A stretch of 64,000 nucleotides of DNA, from positions 558,001 to 622,000 of the forward strand of contig NZ_AP022849.1 of the NCBI RefSeq assembly GCF_011764485.1, written 5' to 3'. Positions 28,454-36,944 of the stretch are shown in pieces (the stretch's first letter is position 1; every line of letters begins with the position of its first letter). The position numbers and the translations under genes are program-made. Source of the stretch: Bosea sp. ANAM02. Lineage in GTDB: Bacteria; Pseudomonadota; Alphaproteobacteria; Rhizobiales; Beijerinckiaceae. The notes beneath the pieces are model-generated. The model was not told the DNA's origin. It saw only the letters and a program-made list of their open reading frames with translations, and did no database searches.

Positions 28454-28912
28454 ATGAGTAATCCCTTCGAGAAGGCTGCCAGCGCACTTGTCGGACGCCT
28501 CGACCTGATCGCCGATGAAGAGCGCCGGGCCAAGGCAGCCGCCGATGCGGAGCGGCAGGAGAAGGAACGCTCGTTTTCCAACGCGACCGCATTGTTCGCA
28601 GCCGCCGAGGCACGGGTCGACCAATGTCTGCGTCAGGCGAACGAGGCATTCAAGGGGAGCCGCGCAACTCTGACCAAGAAGGTGGTGCCGCTTTCCAAGG
28701 CCACCGCCGGAACGATCACTGTATCACTCTCCGATTCCGGCAAGCAGCTGGCCTCGTTCCGTATCGTGGGGAACTCAAGCTTCAAGCTGTATGTCCATGA
28801 ACTCATCGACCCGAAATACGGGCCTTTCGACCTAGCGGACGCCGATGCCTTACCCTATGTCGAGATGATCAACCAGTTCATCATATCGGTGACGGAAAAG
28901 GTGGCAGGCTGA
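28454..28912 (+). CDS. hypothetical helical protein, element cargo
   Basis: This 152-residue protein has a GAGGAGAAAAG site before the ATG. The first 70 residues are a charged, Ala/Glu-rich coiled coil (ADEERRAKAAADAERQEKER); the C-terminus has alternating strand-like segments (TITVSLSDSGKQLASFRIVG). It sits between the recombinase trio and tRNA-Glu, so it would be cargo if the element spans 21.85-29.3 kb. No function is recognised. Confidence 0.55.
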   Translation: MSNPFEKAASALVGRLDLIADEERRAKAAADAERQEKERSFSNATALFAAAEARVDQCLRQANEAFKGSRATLTKKVVPLSKATAGTITVSLSDSGKQLASFRIVGNSSFKLYVHELIDPKYGPFDLADADALPYVEMINQFIISVTEKVAG

Positions 28913-29096
28913 ATCCGAGGAAAGACCGACTTCCACGCGCGGCGCAGCTTCGCGGCAGCCGAGGCACCGAGGCCCCACGCCGGATCGAAAACCATCGCCA
29001 TTCGATCTAATCAAACACGATTGTACGAGCGAGCGAACCCGATCTCGCGCTCAGCTAAAGTATTTTTCAGCTTGTTCGAAAATTTCGGGAAGGAAA

Positions 29097-29172
29097 TGGC
29101 GCGCCCTAGGGGACTCGAACCCCTGTTCCTGCCGTGAGAGGGCAGTGTCCTAGACCGCTAGACGAAGGGCGC
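29097..29172 (-). tRNA. tRNA-Glu (anticodon CTC)
   Basis: The minus strand gives GCGCCCT acceptor arm pairing with AGGGCGC, a D-loop containing TCTAGCGG, the anticodon arm CTGCC-CTCTCAC-GGCAG (anticodon CTC) and a T-loop GGGG-TTCGAGT-CCCC. It ends with an encoded CCA (29099-29097). All four arms fold in the expected places over 76 nt, so this is a canonical tRNA-Glu reading GAG. It lies just inside the right-hand TGGTAGG cluster and could be an attachment site, since tRNA genes commonly serve as integration targets. Confidence 0.9.
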
Positions 29173-29249
29173 GCGGTATTAAATCAGCACGAAGCTTGTC
29201 GGCTTCGCTATTTTACTTTGAAGCCTTCCGCAAGCGGAAAATCCAAAGT

Positions 29250-29296
29250 TGGTAGGCCTACCACTGCCAATTCCCGACCACTGCGGACTTGGTAGG
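29250..29296. repeat. recombinase-element right end: TGGTAGG palindrome plus a further copy
   Basis: TGGTAGGCCTACCA at 29251-29264 is a perfect 14-bp palindrome made of two abutting inverted copies of the heptamer. A further TTGGTAGG lies at 29289-29296. These match the eight sites at 21.86-22.55 kb and mark the opposite end of the recombinase element. Confidence 0.6.
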
Positions 29297-29328
29297 TCCG
29301 GAGGGGCCAGAAAACGTCCACTTGCCTT

Positions 29329-30042
29329 GTGTTGCGGCATCCGGTTGAGCTGATCCACCACCTGGCGCCGACCGATGAGGATCGCGCCCGCGTGAGGGCA
29401 GCCTACCTCTCGCTCTATAAGAACAAGGACCAAGCTACGGAGCGTTTCGAGCACGCAGTCAATCGTCCCGCGCCGCGCTGGGAAGTGGCTGAGATCTATC
29501 CGTCCGCGCAGAAGACCCTGGATGGCGAGTTCGGTTTCACCACACATTGGCCGGTGGCTGAGCGCGTGGATTATGACCCGATGCTCGGCCCTTGGCTCCG
29601 GCGTTGGCTCGCCGCTCGCAGCAAGCAGCACTATGCGTGGCTGGCCGACGGACTGGACACCAATCCGGACGCGCTTGACGAAGCTCTGGGAATCAGACGT
29701 CCGGCCGATTGGGAACCGATGATCGCCTCGACGGTGAGCATCCGCGTCCAGTCGAAGACCGTCGCCACCTTCATCGAGATCTACCCGGCGTCCGCCGAGA
29801 AGCGAGCAATCAGCATTTACTCTTCGAACTCCTGGCTCGATGAGGCAAAGGCTGGCTTTCCAGGCGCGAACGGTGTCCAGGCCCACTCTTCGACGTTCGC
29901 GACCCGGTCGGAAGCCCATGCCTTCGTCACACGATCCACGGCTTCCGATGTGGCGATTATCCCGGCCTCTGAACGACTGGATCTGCCGCAGGCAACCAAG
30001 GGGGCCGAACGGTGGTATCTCGGCGAACCGACAGCCTCCTAG
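29329..30042 (+). CDS. hypothetical protein abutting the element's right end
   Basis: This 237-residue protein starts at a GTG with no obvious ribosome-binding site. It begins abruptly (MLRHPVELIHHLAPTDEDR), 33 bp after the last TGGTAGG copy. The rest is a soluble alpha/beta sequence with W-rich motifs (KQHYAWLADGLD). It may be a 5'-truncated gene interrupted by the element, or simply have a weak start. No function is recognised. Confidence 0.5.
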   Translation: MLRHPVELIHHLAPTDEDRARVRAAYLSLYKNKDQATERFEHAVNRPAPRWEVAEIYPSAQKTLDGEFGFTTHWPVAERVDYDPMLGPWLRRWLAARSKQHYAWLADGLDTNPDALDEALGIRRPADWEPMIASTVSIRVQSKTVATFIEIYPASAEKRAISIYSSNSWLDEAKAGFPGANGVQAHSSTFATRSEAHAFVTRSTASDVAIIPASERLDLPQATKGAERWYLGEPTAS

Positions 30043-30106
30043 ACGCGCAGGTGTCTCGCCTTCCCAGGATTGACAGCCCTACATCGGCGACGGCAATCCT
30101 GGGCCC

Positions 30107-31030
30107 ATGATCCACCATAAGCTGATAGACGGACTGCGCTACCGGGATGATGGCATCCCGGTCATCTGCCTGAGCCCAAACGCTCCGCGCAGCGCTATCG
30201 AGTCGACGGCCGAGGATTTCGCCCGGCGCATGGAGAAGGCCGCCGTCTTCGTCTTTGAGAACTTGCCGGTGGCGCTCGACGGGGAGGGATCAATCGATCT
30301 GCCCGGCCTTGAGGCCGAAGAGCAGGAAATGTTTGCAGAGGGCCTCATCCCACTGCCCTTCGAGACCTGCTGGTTCGAAACCAGCGTGACGATCGCGCCT
30401 GGTCACCGCGAGATCTTCGGCTTCCTGGTCGAGCAACTCCCCGGAAGCGGAATTTGCGTGCGAGCCCTGCGGACCATGCAGCACGCCAAGGCCATCGATA
30501 TAGATGGCCATTGGGTCCGCGAATACGGCGACCTCACCGGTGAAGTTTGGCTGGTCCTTCCCGCGACAGACGGTAAAGGGCTGAGCATCGACACGCGAGA
30601 TCCGCTCAATGTCGGCCGCACCCGAGCCGAGCTGACGGGGGCGGATTATGCACGACGCGTGAGCGGCGAGACCGGCTTCGTCGGTTGGCTCACCCTCATG
30701 CTCTCATCGCGATCCACGCAGATTGATCGCGTTCCGGCGCCAGAGAAGCTGAACAAGCAACGGATCAAACGCGGCCGCGTCGCGATCGCACCGCACACGA
30801 TGGTCTCGATCATACCGAGAGACGTGGCGGCCCGGATGCGCGGCGATCGCGAGGAAAGTCAGGGGCAGCTACGATCATCGCCGCGCCTTCACTGGCGTAG
30901 GTCGCATCGCCGGGTCCTCAGATCCGGGAAGAGCCTGGTGATCCCGCGTCTCCTGATCGGCTATCGCGATAACGCCGGGGTCGAGATCGCCCCGGCGCAA
31001 TATCGCATCGACCTCTCCGAGACCTTCTGA
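30107..31030 (+). CDS. hypothetical protein, phage/plasmid type
   Basis: This 307-residue protein has an ATG start shortly after the upstream gene. Its C-terminus (RLHWRRSHRRVLRSGKSLVIPRLLIGYRD) shows the H-x-R-R-x-H-x-R ... SGK pattern I associate with uncharacterised alphaproteobacterial phage and plasmid proteins. The N-terminal half is soluble with aromatic residues (ETCWFETSV). No function is recognised. Confidence 0.55.
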   Translation: MIHHKLIDGLRYRDDGIPVICLSPNAPRSAIESTAEDFARRMEKAAVFVFENLPVALDGEGSIDLPGLEAEEQEMFAEGLIPLPFETCWFETSVTIAPGHREIFGFLVEQLPGSGICVRALRTMQHAKAIDIDGHWVREYGDLTGEVWLVLPATDGKGLSIDTRDPLNVGRTRAELTGADYARRVSGETGFVGWLTLMLSSRSTQIDRVPAPEKLNKQRIKRGRVAIAPHTMVSIIPRDVAARMRGDREESQGQLRSSPRLHWRRSHRRVLRSGKSLVIPRLLIGYRDNAGVEIAPAQYRIDLSETF

Positions 31031-31045
31031 GCGAGGATCAGCGCC

Positions 31046-31795
31046 TCAGCGGCGGGCCTTGCTGTATGGCGAGTACTGGTCGATGACGCGGCTCGTGCCG
31101 TCCGGGTACATCCGGGTGCGGGTGAACCAGACCTTATTCTCATCCGAGCGCACGATATCCATCGCGCCATCGCGGAAGGCCGCATAGGCCTGCAGCTCCA
31201 GCGTCCGGCGACGATCCTCGGCATTGGAGCTCGTGATGGCGCTAACGCCAGCAATCACGAAGGCGAGGGCGGCGAGCGAGGCTGCGACGGTTGCCATCAG
31301 GCCCCGGCGGCTCTCCATGAATTCCGTCAGCTTGCTGCGGGGAGGTCGCTTGAAGGAGACCACCACAGGCGACTGACGATGAATAGCATGGATGACGACC
31401 TCCGGAAGATCGTCGAAATCGATCGAGGCGAGGAAGTCGCGCCAGCGCTGCGGATCCTTCGAGTTCTTGCCGGCCTCGACCACGAGATTGAAGCAGCGAA
31501 GCTGGTCCTGCGCGTCCTCGACGATCTCCGAGGCTTTCGGAACGACAAGCCCGTTCCGAACCTTGAGAACGACGCCCTTCAGCTCCAGGCCGCTTTTCCC
31601 GCTGATGATGGCAGCCATGATGAGCTCGCCGTTGATCTCGTCGACGCCGGGCACGATCTCGACGAAGGCAGTGCGCATGTCGGCATACTTGTTGCCCTCC
31701 GCGACGAGGTGCCAGCAGCCATCATCGAAGGGCGCAACGAAATTCGGCGCCCGGGCAATGATGATGTAGCTGTTGGCGCGTCCCTGAAGATTCAT
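31046..31795 (-). CDS. hypothetical single-pass membrane protein
   Basis: This 249-residue protein has one hydrophobic segment, RGLMATVAASLAALAFVIAGVSA (about 165-187), preceded by a basic stretch. The N-terminal half is soluble alpha/beta (FVEIVPGVDEING) and the C-terminal half is a short tail. It could be a membrane-anchored regulator or scaffold, but nothing is specific. It is convergent with the gene upstream. Confidence 0.5.
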   Translation of the reverse strand: MNLQGRANSYIIIARAPNFVAPFDDGCWHLVAEGNKYADMRTAFVEIVPGVDEINGELIMAAIISGKSGLELKGVVLKVRNGLVVPKASEIVEDAQDQLRCFNLVVEAGKNSKDPQRWRDFLASIDFDDLPEVVIHAIHRQSPVVVSFKRPPRSKLTEFMESRRGLMATVAASLAALAFVIAGVSAITSSNAEDRRRTLELQAYAAFRDGAMDIVRSDENKVWFTRTRMYPDGTSRVIDQYSPYSKARR

Positions 31796-32015
31796 GCGCT
31801 CACTCCTTGTACCACGCTTGATCTAACCTCGAGGATCTCAATCAATCGTGGGTCGAATCCATTGCATTCTTCGTACCCGCAGGGCGATCGAAAATTTTTC
31901 GCACCGCGCGTTCTGGTCATTTGTCGCGGTCAGAACGGTTTTGGTTCACGGGTCGCCCAAATAAATTTTCGCTGCTACAGGAAGCCTATCTGAGCCGGCC
32001 CGGAGATGTCACCTG

Positions 32016-32360
32016 ATGCGCGACACCAAGGTGTTGATAGTCGAGGATGACGCAGTGATTGCCCTGTTCATGGAGCAGCTGCTGGAGGATGCCGGCTTCG
32101 CGGGAGCAACGCACGCTCAGACCATGCCCGAAGCACTTTCAGAAGCCCGTTGCGAGTATGACCTCGCATTTTTGGACATCAATCTGCGGGAAGGCGACAC
32201 CGAAGCCGTCGCAGACGCGCTCTTCGCGGCAGGGACGCCATTCATCATCACTTCCGGCGCAGCCCGTCCGGCCTGGCATCCCGCCGCGCCCATGCTTCAC
32301 AAACCCTTCGGCCTGAAAGAGCTTGAGCTGGCGATCGCGTCTATCGGGTTGAAACGCTGA
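32016..32360 (+). CDS. single-domain response regulator receiver
   Basis: This 114-residue REC domain has VEDD (acidic pocket, D11-D12), DLAFLDINL (phospho-acceptor D54), ITSGAA (Thr/Ser signalling residue) and HKPF (Lys). All conserved receiver positions are present and there is no output domain. It may act as a phosphate sink or an intermediate; the hybrid kinase at 36945 is about 4.6 kb away and may or may not be its partner. Confidence 0.85.
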   Translation: MRDTKVLIVEDDAVIALFMEQLLEDAGFAGATHAQTMPEALSEARCEYDLAFLDINLREGDTEAVADALFAAGTPFIITSGAARPAWHPAAPMLHKPFGLKELELAIASIGLKR

Positions 32361-32362
32361 GC

Positions 32363-32647
32363 CTACATGCGCATTTCGGGCGCCGGCGATAGCTCCTGCA
32401 GCCGAAGGCGTACCGCATCTTCCATCTTGCGCCAATTCTCATCGCCTTCACGGATGCTGAGTCGTTGGCGGTTTTTCCTTTCCTGCTTCCAGAACGCTTC
32501 CAGGTCCTCAGGCGCGACCATCGTTAGCGACGCGACGAAGATGCCTGCGTAGCGCGCACGATCGGCGCTGGATGCGTGGAGCACCTCAGCCGGGTCATGA
32601 AGAGTGGGGTTGCTGCCTTGCCGCGCGATGAGGTCCTTCAAGCCCAT
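32363..32647 (-). CDS. hypothetical protein
   Basis: This 94-residue protein has an ATG at 32647 with GGAAGGAAG about 7 bases upstream, which favours it over the longer start at 32722. It is helical and charged (EDLEAFWKQERKNRQRLSI). It is convergent with the receiver-domain gene. No function is recognised. Confidence 0.5.
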   Translation of the reverse strand: MGLKDLIARQGSNPTLHDPAEVLHASSADRARYAGIFVASLTMVAPEDLEAFWKQERKNRQRLSIREGDENWRKMEDAVRLRLQELSPAPEMRM

Positions 32648-32859
32648 TGGGTGCTTCCTTCCGATCTGAGCTGGAACCCTACCGGCAGCCCTCGCATGAG
32701 ACCACGACGCAAGGACCCTCATCCACCATCTGCCCTCTCGACAAAGGACTGCTCTCTGATTCGTGTGTTCCGGTGGACAGCGTCAAGGATTCTTGTTGAT
32801 CGCGCGATGGATTCGATTTGCAATGTTGCTCAAGAGTAACGTGGAGTCGTTCCAGCGTG

Positions 32860-33459
32860 ATGCTGACCTTGTCCGGAGCCGGCCGAGTGGCCCTTGCCGC
32901 CGTCATCTCTTGCACCCTCGGCGGATGCGCACTTTTCCAGGCTACGCCTCCGACAGCATCCGTCGAGACGAAGCCTGCAGCACCAGCCCAGCTGCGGCCG
33001 TCTGGCAAGCAGCGACGCTTGATCGCGGAGGCGGTCGCGCGCGAGGCGCGAAAGCAAGGCGTGCCCGAAGACCTGGCTCTCGCCGTCGCCAAGGTCGAGA
33101 GCTCGTTCAATCCGATGGCTCGCTCATCGGCCGGCGCCGTGGGCGTCATGCAGATCCTGCCGCGGACAGCGAGGAGTCTCGGGCATCGTGGGTCCATCCG
33201 CGACCTGTTCAGGCCCGAGGTAAACATTCGCTATGGCGTCGCTTATCTCAGGCAGGGTTTCCTCGAAGCCGGACCTCGCTGGGCCGTCCTTCGCTATCAT
33301 GGCGGCCCGAACACGCGCATCCATGGGCCGCGCACTCAGGGCTACGCAACGAAGGTACTGGCCTTCGCCAATCTGCCGGCTGATGGCTGGATCGAGCGCG
33401 GCACCGTGCAGCTCGCCATGGCTGATGTTGCCACGGCGGCGCGCTTCGTTCAGCAGTAA
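32860..33459 (+). CDS. lytic transglycosylase, SLT type, lipoprotein
   Basis: This 199-residue protein has an N-terminal lipoprotein signal (VISCTLGGC, lipobox ending at the Cys) followed by an SLT domain. Motifs are VESSFNP (catalytic Glu), GAVGVMQILPRTA and RYHGGPNTR. It would cleave peptidoglycan between MurNAc and GlcNAc. The ATG at 32860 is preferred because the lipoprotein signal begins there; an in-frame start at 32818 is possible. Such enzymes often accompany conjugation systems, but no conjugation genes are seen nearby. Confidence 0.85.
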   Translation: MLTLSGAGRVALAAVISCTLGGCALFQATPPTASVETKPAAPAQLRPSGKQRRLIAEAVAREARKQGVPEDLALAVAKVESSFNPMARSSAGAVGVMQILPRTARSLGHRGSIRDLFRPEVNIRYGVAYLRQGFLEAGPRWAVLRYHGGPNTRIHGPRTQGYATKVLAFANLPADGWIERGTVQLAMADVATAARFVQQ

Positions 33460-33465
33460 CGCTCT

Positions 33466-34950
33466 CTAGAGCCCGAACTCTGCGAGCTCGGCGGCAGCCT
33501 GGTTTGTCAGCGATCGAGCGATCTTCGCCTCGAAATGCTTTTGCGCCGTCGCGCGCATTTCGTCCTCGATGCCGATGGTATCGCCCCATTTGGCCTCGCC
33601 GAGCGCGGCACCGGCCCCATCGAAGACAAGAGCCATCCAGCCTTTACGGCTTCTCTCAGACATGTCCGGCGTCCGCATGTTCCGGCGAACGATGACGAGG
33701 GCGTGTTCGCCGGGGCTAAACAGCTCCTTCAATTCATCACCGATGCCATGAGGGAGGTCGCGGAAACTCCCTGACTCCCAGGCAACCGTCCGATCCGACG
33801 GCGTGTCGGGCGCGGCACCCGCCGTTGACCAGGCGCGCCCAACGGCGACCGCGTGATCCGCTTCGCGCCCCGCCTCGCCGGCAACCCAGAGCGGCATCTT
33901 CTGAACATCAGACCCGTTCGCCGCAGCCTCGAATGCCCATAAGGCATCCACGATCGGCGTCGTGCCAGACCGAAACTCGCGAGCTGCGTCTCGGACGTCG
34001 ACCCACGCGGCGATCGCTTCCTCAGGCATATCCAGGACCGCGGGAATCTCCGAGATCTGTCTTCCCGCAACCACAGTGAGGGAAGAACCATCCTCGCGGA
34101 GGAAACCTGCACTCAGGTGCTCGACGAAGGGCAAGGGAGCCCGCTCGGCCAAACCATCCGCCCGGGCAAACTCCTCTAGCCGCTCTGCCGCATCGAGGGC
34201 CTGCGGAATCCGGTCGAGGGCGTAATGGAGCCGATCGGTGAAGTCCGTGTGTCCGCGAGCACCGATAACGGCCCAGCGGAAGGCGCTCGGGCGCGCTGGT
34301 GCTTCCTCGATGCGAACATGAACGGTTCTGACGACCTGCTCAGCTGAAGGCCACGAGGTAGGCACTGTCACGACGACGGCGAGCCGCGGCTCACCCACCG
34401 GGGCGAGGACCATACCATCGAGCAACCGCAGCTCGCTCGCCCGACGCTGCAGAAGGCTGAGCCGAGCGGCGCCGCGATCGTCCTCAACGGCGGCCACTTC
34501 ACCCTTCGTGAACCCAGGCAGCTCCGCCGCCGTGAGAGGATGATCGGGAACATCCTTGCCCATCCCGACGCGGTCGAGCTCGTCGGACCTCAGTAGGGAG
34601 TAGTGCAGCCCTTCGCCATACAGCGACACGTCGAAGGGATTGCCAATCGAAACTGCGTCATTCTCAAGGTCCTCGATCGAACAAGTCTCCGCGAAGAGGC
34701 GCCCGTTGATCCGGTAGACCTTGCATGGCCGAGTTTCCCCCTCCGGGGTTTTGACCTGCCGAAACACCGGCGACACACGCCCAACTGTCGGGTCATCCGT
34801 GTTCGCCACCTGGCACATGAGCTCGACCGAGGAAGTTTCGATCTCAGCGATCTGCAGCGTGCCGACAGCGAGGTTCCAGAAGGGCGAGAAGTTCCGCGCC
34901 CGCGGCCGGCGAACACCGATGCGGTACGCGAATGGAATCTGGATGATCAC
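33466..34950 (-). CDS. unrecognised protein, paralogue family member 6
   Basis: This 494-residue protein has the family N-terminus MIIQIPFAYRIGVRRPRARN and a middle block ASELRLLDGMVLAPVGEP that matches the DGRLxxxPP region of the tandem family at 10.8-15.5 kb. It is longer than the tandem members and has a central insertion. It starts by overlapping the previous gene's stop (4 bases), so it is cotranscribed with member 5. It is convergent with the transglycosylase gene, and function is unknown. Confidence 0.6.
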   Translation of the reverse strand: MIIQIPFAYRIGVRRPRARNFSPFWNLAVGTLQIAEIETSSVELMCQVANTDDPTVGRVSPVFRQVKTPEGETRPCKVYRINGRLFAETCSIEDLENDAVSIGNPFDVSLYGEGLHYSLLRSDELDRVGMGKDVPDHPLTAAELPGFTKGEVAAVEDDRGAARLSLLQRRASELRLLDGMVLAPVGEPRLAVVVTVPTSWPSAEQVVRTVHVRIEEAPARPSAFRWAVIGARGHTDFTDRLHYALDRIPQALDAAERLEEFARADGLAERAPLPFVEHLSAGFLREDGSSLTVVAGRQISEIPAVLDMPEEAIAAWVDVRDAAREFRSGTTPIVDALWAFEAAANGSDVQKMPLWVAGEAGREADHAVAVGRAWSTAGAAPDTPSDRTVAWESGSFRDLPHGIGDELKELFSPGEHALVIVRRNMRTPDMSERSRKGWMALVFDGAGAALGEAKWGDTIGIEDEMRATAQKHFEAKIARSLTNQAAAELAEFGL

Positions 34951-36395
34951 GACCGGATCTCCATCGCCGGCTGTGGCGGCTCATCGAGAGAAGGGTAGGC
35001 AAGATCGAGGGCACGCTGCTTGATCTCCGGATCACAGGCCTTGGAGAACGCGTGGACCGGCTCATCCGGTGCATCCGCATAGACCAATCGAACGCCAACC
35101 AGCTCGGGGATCGAGCCCGAGTTGATCCAGGCGGACCCGGTCTCGCGCTTGTCGAGCTTCCTGACGTAGGGCAACCCACTTTCGACGAGAATGACGTCGA
35201 CGTCGCCTGCCCGAGCCTGCTCAAGGAGGGTCACCGCATTGGTCTCAAGAAGCCTGGCGGCGCGGAAGACCTCCGAGACCGTCGACGCCCGCGACAGGCC
35301 CGATCTGCGGTCGTCGTCGAGGTGGCGCGGCCCATGCTCCTGCTCCCGATAGAGCCGAGAGGTGATGTCACCCTTGAGCCGGGGAATGAGGTCAGCGAGC
35401 GAATGGGCTGCCTGACGATGACCAGAAATCGCCTCTTGAACGGGGTTTGCCGGCCTCTGGGTAAAATGCTCGACTGCGACGGCGGTGTACGCCTCGATCG
35501 CCAACAAGCGAGCAGCCGCCTGTGGATCAACCGCCGTCTCAACGAAGTGCTCGACTGCTGCGAGCAGGGACGGCTCAGCATGGTTGCCGATCCCGACCAG
35601 CGTCTCGTTCAGGCGCTTGATCGCGAGGACCTGATCGACAGGAAGGTGGCGCGCATGCCGCGTAACCTCCTGCGCCTGATGCCGCACCGAAGCGACGGTG
35701 GCACCGAATTCCGGATCAGCGTGAAGGACCTCTGGCATCAGGATCTCGACACCGTCGATCCCTTGAGCCTCACTTAGGGCTACCGCCTCGCTTCGATAAA
35801 GAAAGTTCTTGCCGAAGCGGGACGAAACAGCCTCTTCCGGCGCCGCGTCCGCGAAGCTGAAGCCGACGTGCTCTCCAGCCTGAAAAATGGCGACAGGCTC
35901 AGTGCAGCGCTCAAAAATGCGACCTTCGACGATCATGAGGCGACTGGCGGCCACCGCGATCTTTTCGCGCTCCGCCTGCACCTTGTCCCGGATCTTGGCC
36001 GCATCGAAAAAGCGCAGCGGCGCCTCTCGGACTTCCCCTTTACGCTGGACACGGGTCAGGCTGCGAAAGGGCGAGTCCCGATGCGTCTCGTTCCACGCCT
36101 CGAAGGGAGCATCGAGCTTTTCAGCAGGTCCGTGGTCGATCCAGAAGGATCCGGCATGCCAGCGCATCTCGACGGCGTCTTCCCCGGGCCGCCGCTTGAG
36201 CAAGCTGTCGACGCTGTAGTCTTTCGCGCTCACGTCGGCAGCGATCCGCAGCGCGACAGGCGCCGCGTCGGCGGCGACCTCGATGACCTCGATCTCCATC
36301 GAGCCCGTCACGGCATAGTTCGTGTAGCGGCCGCGATAGCCCCGGGAGAGCTGCTTCTGCGGGAATTCGAAGGGGATTTGATGCTTCACAAACAT
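34947..36395 (-). CDS. unrecognised protein, paralogue family member 5
   Basis: This 482-residue protein begins MFVKHQIPFEFPQKQLSRGY, the family N-terminus with a basic segment, and carries ASRLMIVEGRIFERCTEPVA (matching the family's DGRL block). Also visible are EVIEVAADAAPVALRIAADV, the acidic block after the first strand, and a C-terminal Leu/Asp-rich tail. The ATG at 36395 has GCGGAG just upstream; a start at 36509 adds unconserved sequence. It is followed by member 6 with a 4-base overlap. Confidence 0.6.
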   Translation of the reverse strand: MFVKHQIPFEFPQKQLSRGYRGRYTNYAVTGSMEIEVIEVAADAAPVALRIAADVSAKDYSVDSLLKRRPGEDAVEMRWHAGSFWIDHGPAEKLDAPFEAWNETHRDSPFRSLTRVQRKGEVREAPLRFFDAAKIRDKVQAEREKIAVAASRLMIVEGRIFERCTEPVAIFQAGEHVGFSFADAAPEEAVSSRFGKNFLYRSEAVALSEAQGIDGVEILMPEVLHADPEFGATVASVRHQAQEVTRHARHLPVDQVLAIKRLNETLVGIGNHAEPSLLAAVEHFVETAVDPQAAARLLAIEAYTAVAVEHFTQRPANPVQEAISGHRQAAHSLADLIPRLKGDITSRLYREQEHGPRHLDDDRRSGLSRASTVSEVFRAARLLETNAVTLLEQARAGDVDVILVESGLPYVRKLDKRETGSAWINSGSIPELVGVRLVYADAPDEPVHAFSKACDPEIKQRALDLAYPSLDEPPQPAMEIRS

Positions 36396-36502
36396 GGGCT
36401 CCGCGAGATCTCTACCTTCCCGCGCAACGACGCAAGGCACTATACCCGATGGAACTGGCCCTCGACGAACCTGGTTGTCATTCCGGATTGGAGGACAAGC
36501 CA

Positions 36503-36748
36503 ATGTCATTGTTGCAAAGGCAGGACGGCACGTTTCGATCTGGCAGCGCGCTCGTTGCCTGCATCGCCGGCCTCTTCCTGGCCATCACTCCACTCGTTGG
36601 AAGCATAGCGCTACTCACTGAGGGCCTGCCAGGTCCCGCTTTGAGGACATTTATGTCCGGCGTGCTTTACTTCTGCATAGGGTTTATTGCGATCTTTTCG
36701 ATGCTCAAACTGCTGTCGTGGGTAAACTCCCCCCGCAAATTGAGCTGA
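36503..36748 (+). CDS. small two-helix membrane protein
   Basis: This 81-residue protein has an ATG at 36503 with GGAGG about 8 bases upstream. It has two hydrophobic stretches: ALVACIAGLFLAITPLVG and a later VLYFCIGFIAIFSMLKLLSW. No domain is recognised. It is divergent from member 5 and may share its promoter region. Confidence 0.45.
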   Translation: MSLLQRQDGTFRSGSALVACIAGLFLAITPLVGSIALLTEGLPGPALRTFMSGVLYFCIGFIAIFSMLKLLSWVNSPRKLS

Positions 36749-36944
36749 GCCTAGCTACGCGACGACACAAAGCGATATTCCCATAGGTCAATCGCGACAT
36801 ATTATTTGCCTGCCGGGATTGCACTCACACAATCATGGACGAAGGGTTAATGAGCATTTGGTCCATTGTATTGTGTTGTCAGAGCTAGATTGATGTTGTC
36901 GGGTAATCCTGATTGAATAGCCTCGACCCAGAAGGGGTTTACAG

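Noticed and set aside
36749..36944. Possible regulatory RNA or gene between the small membrane protein and the histidine kinase
   Set aside because: About 200 bp without a clear coding frame; only a ribosome-binding site for the kinase was found.
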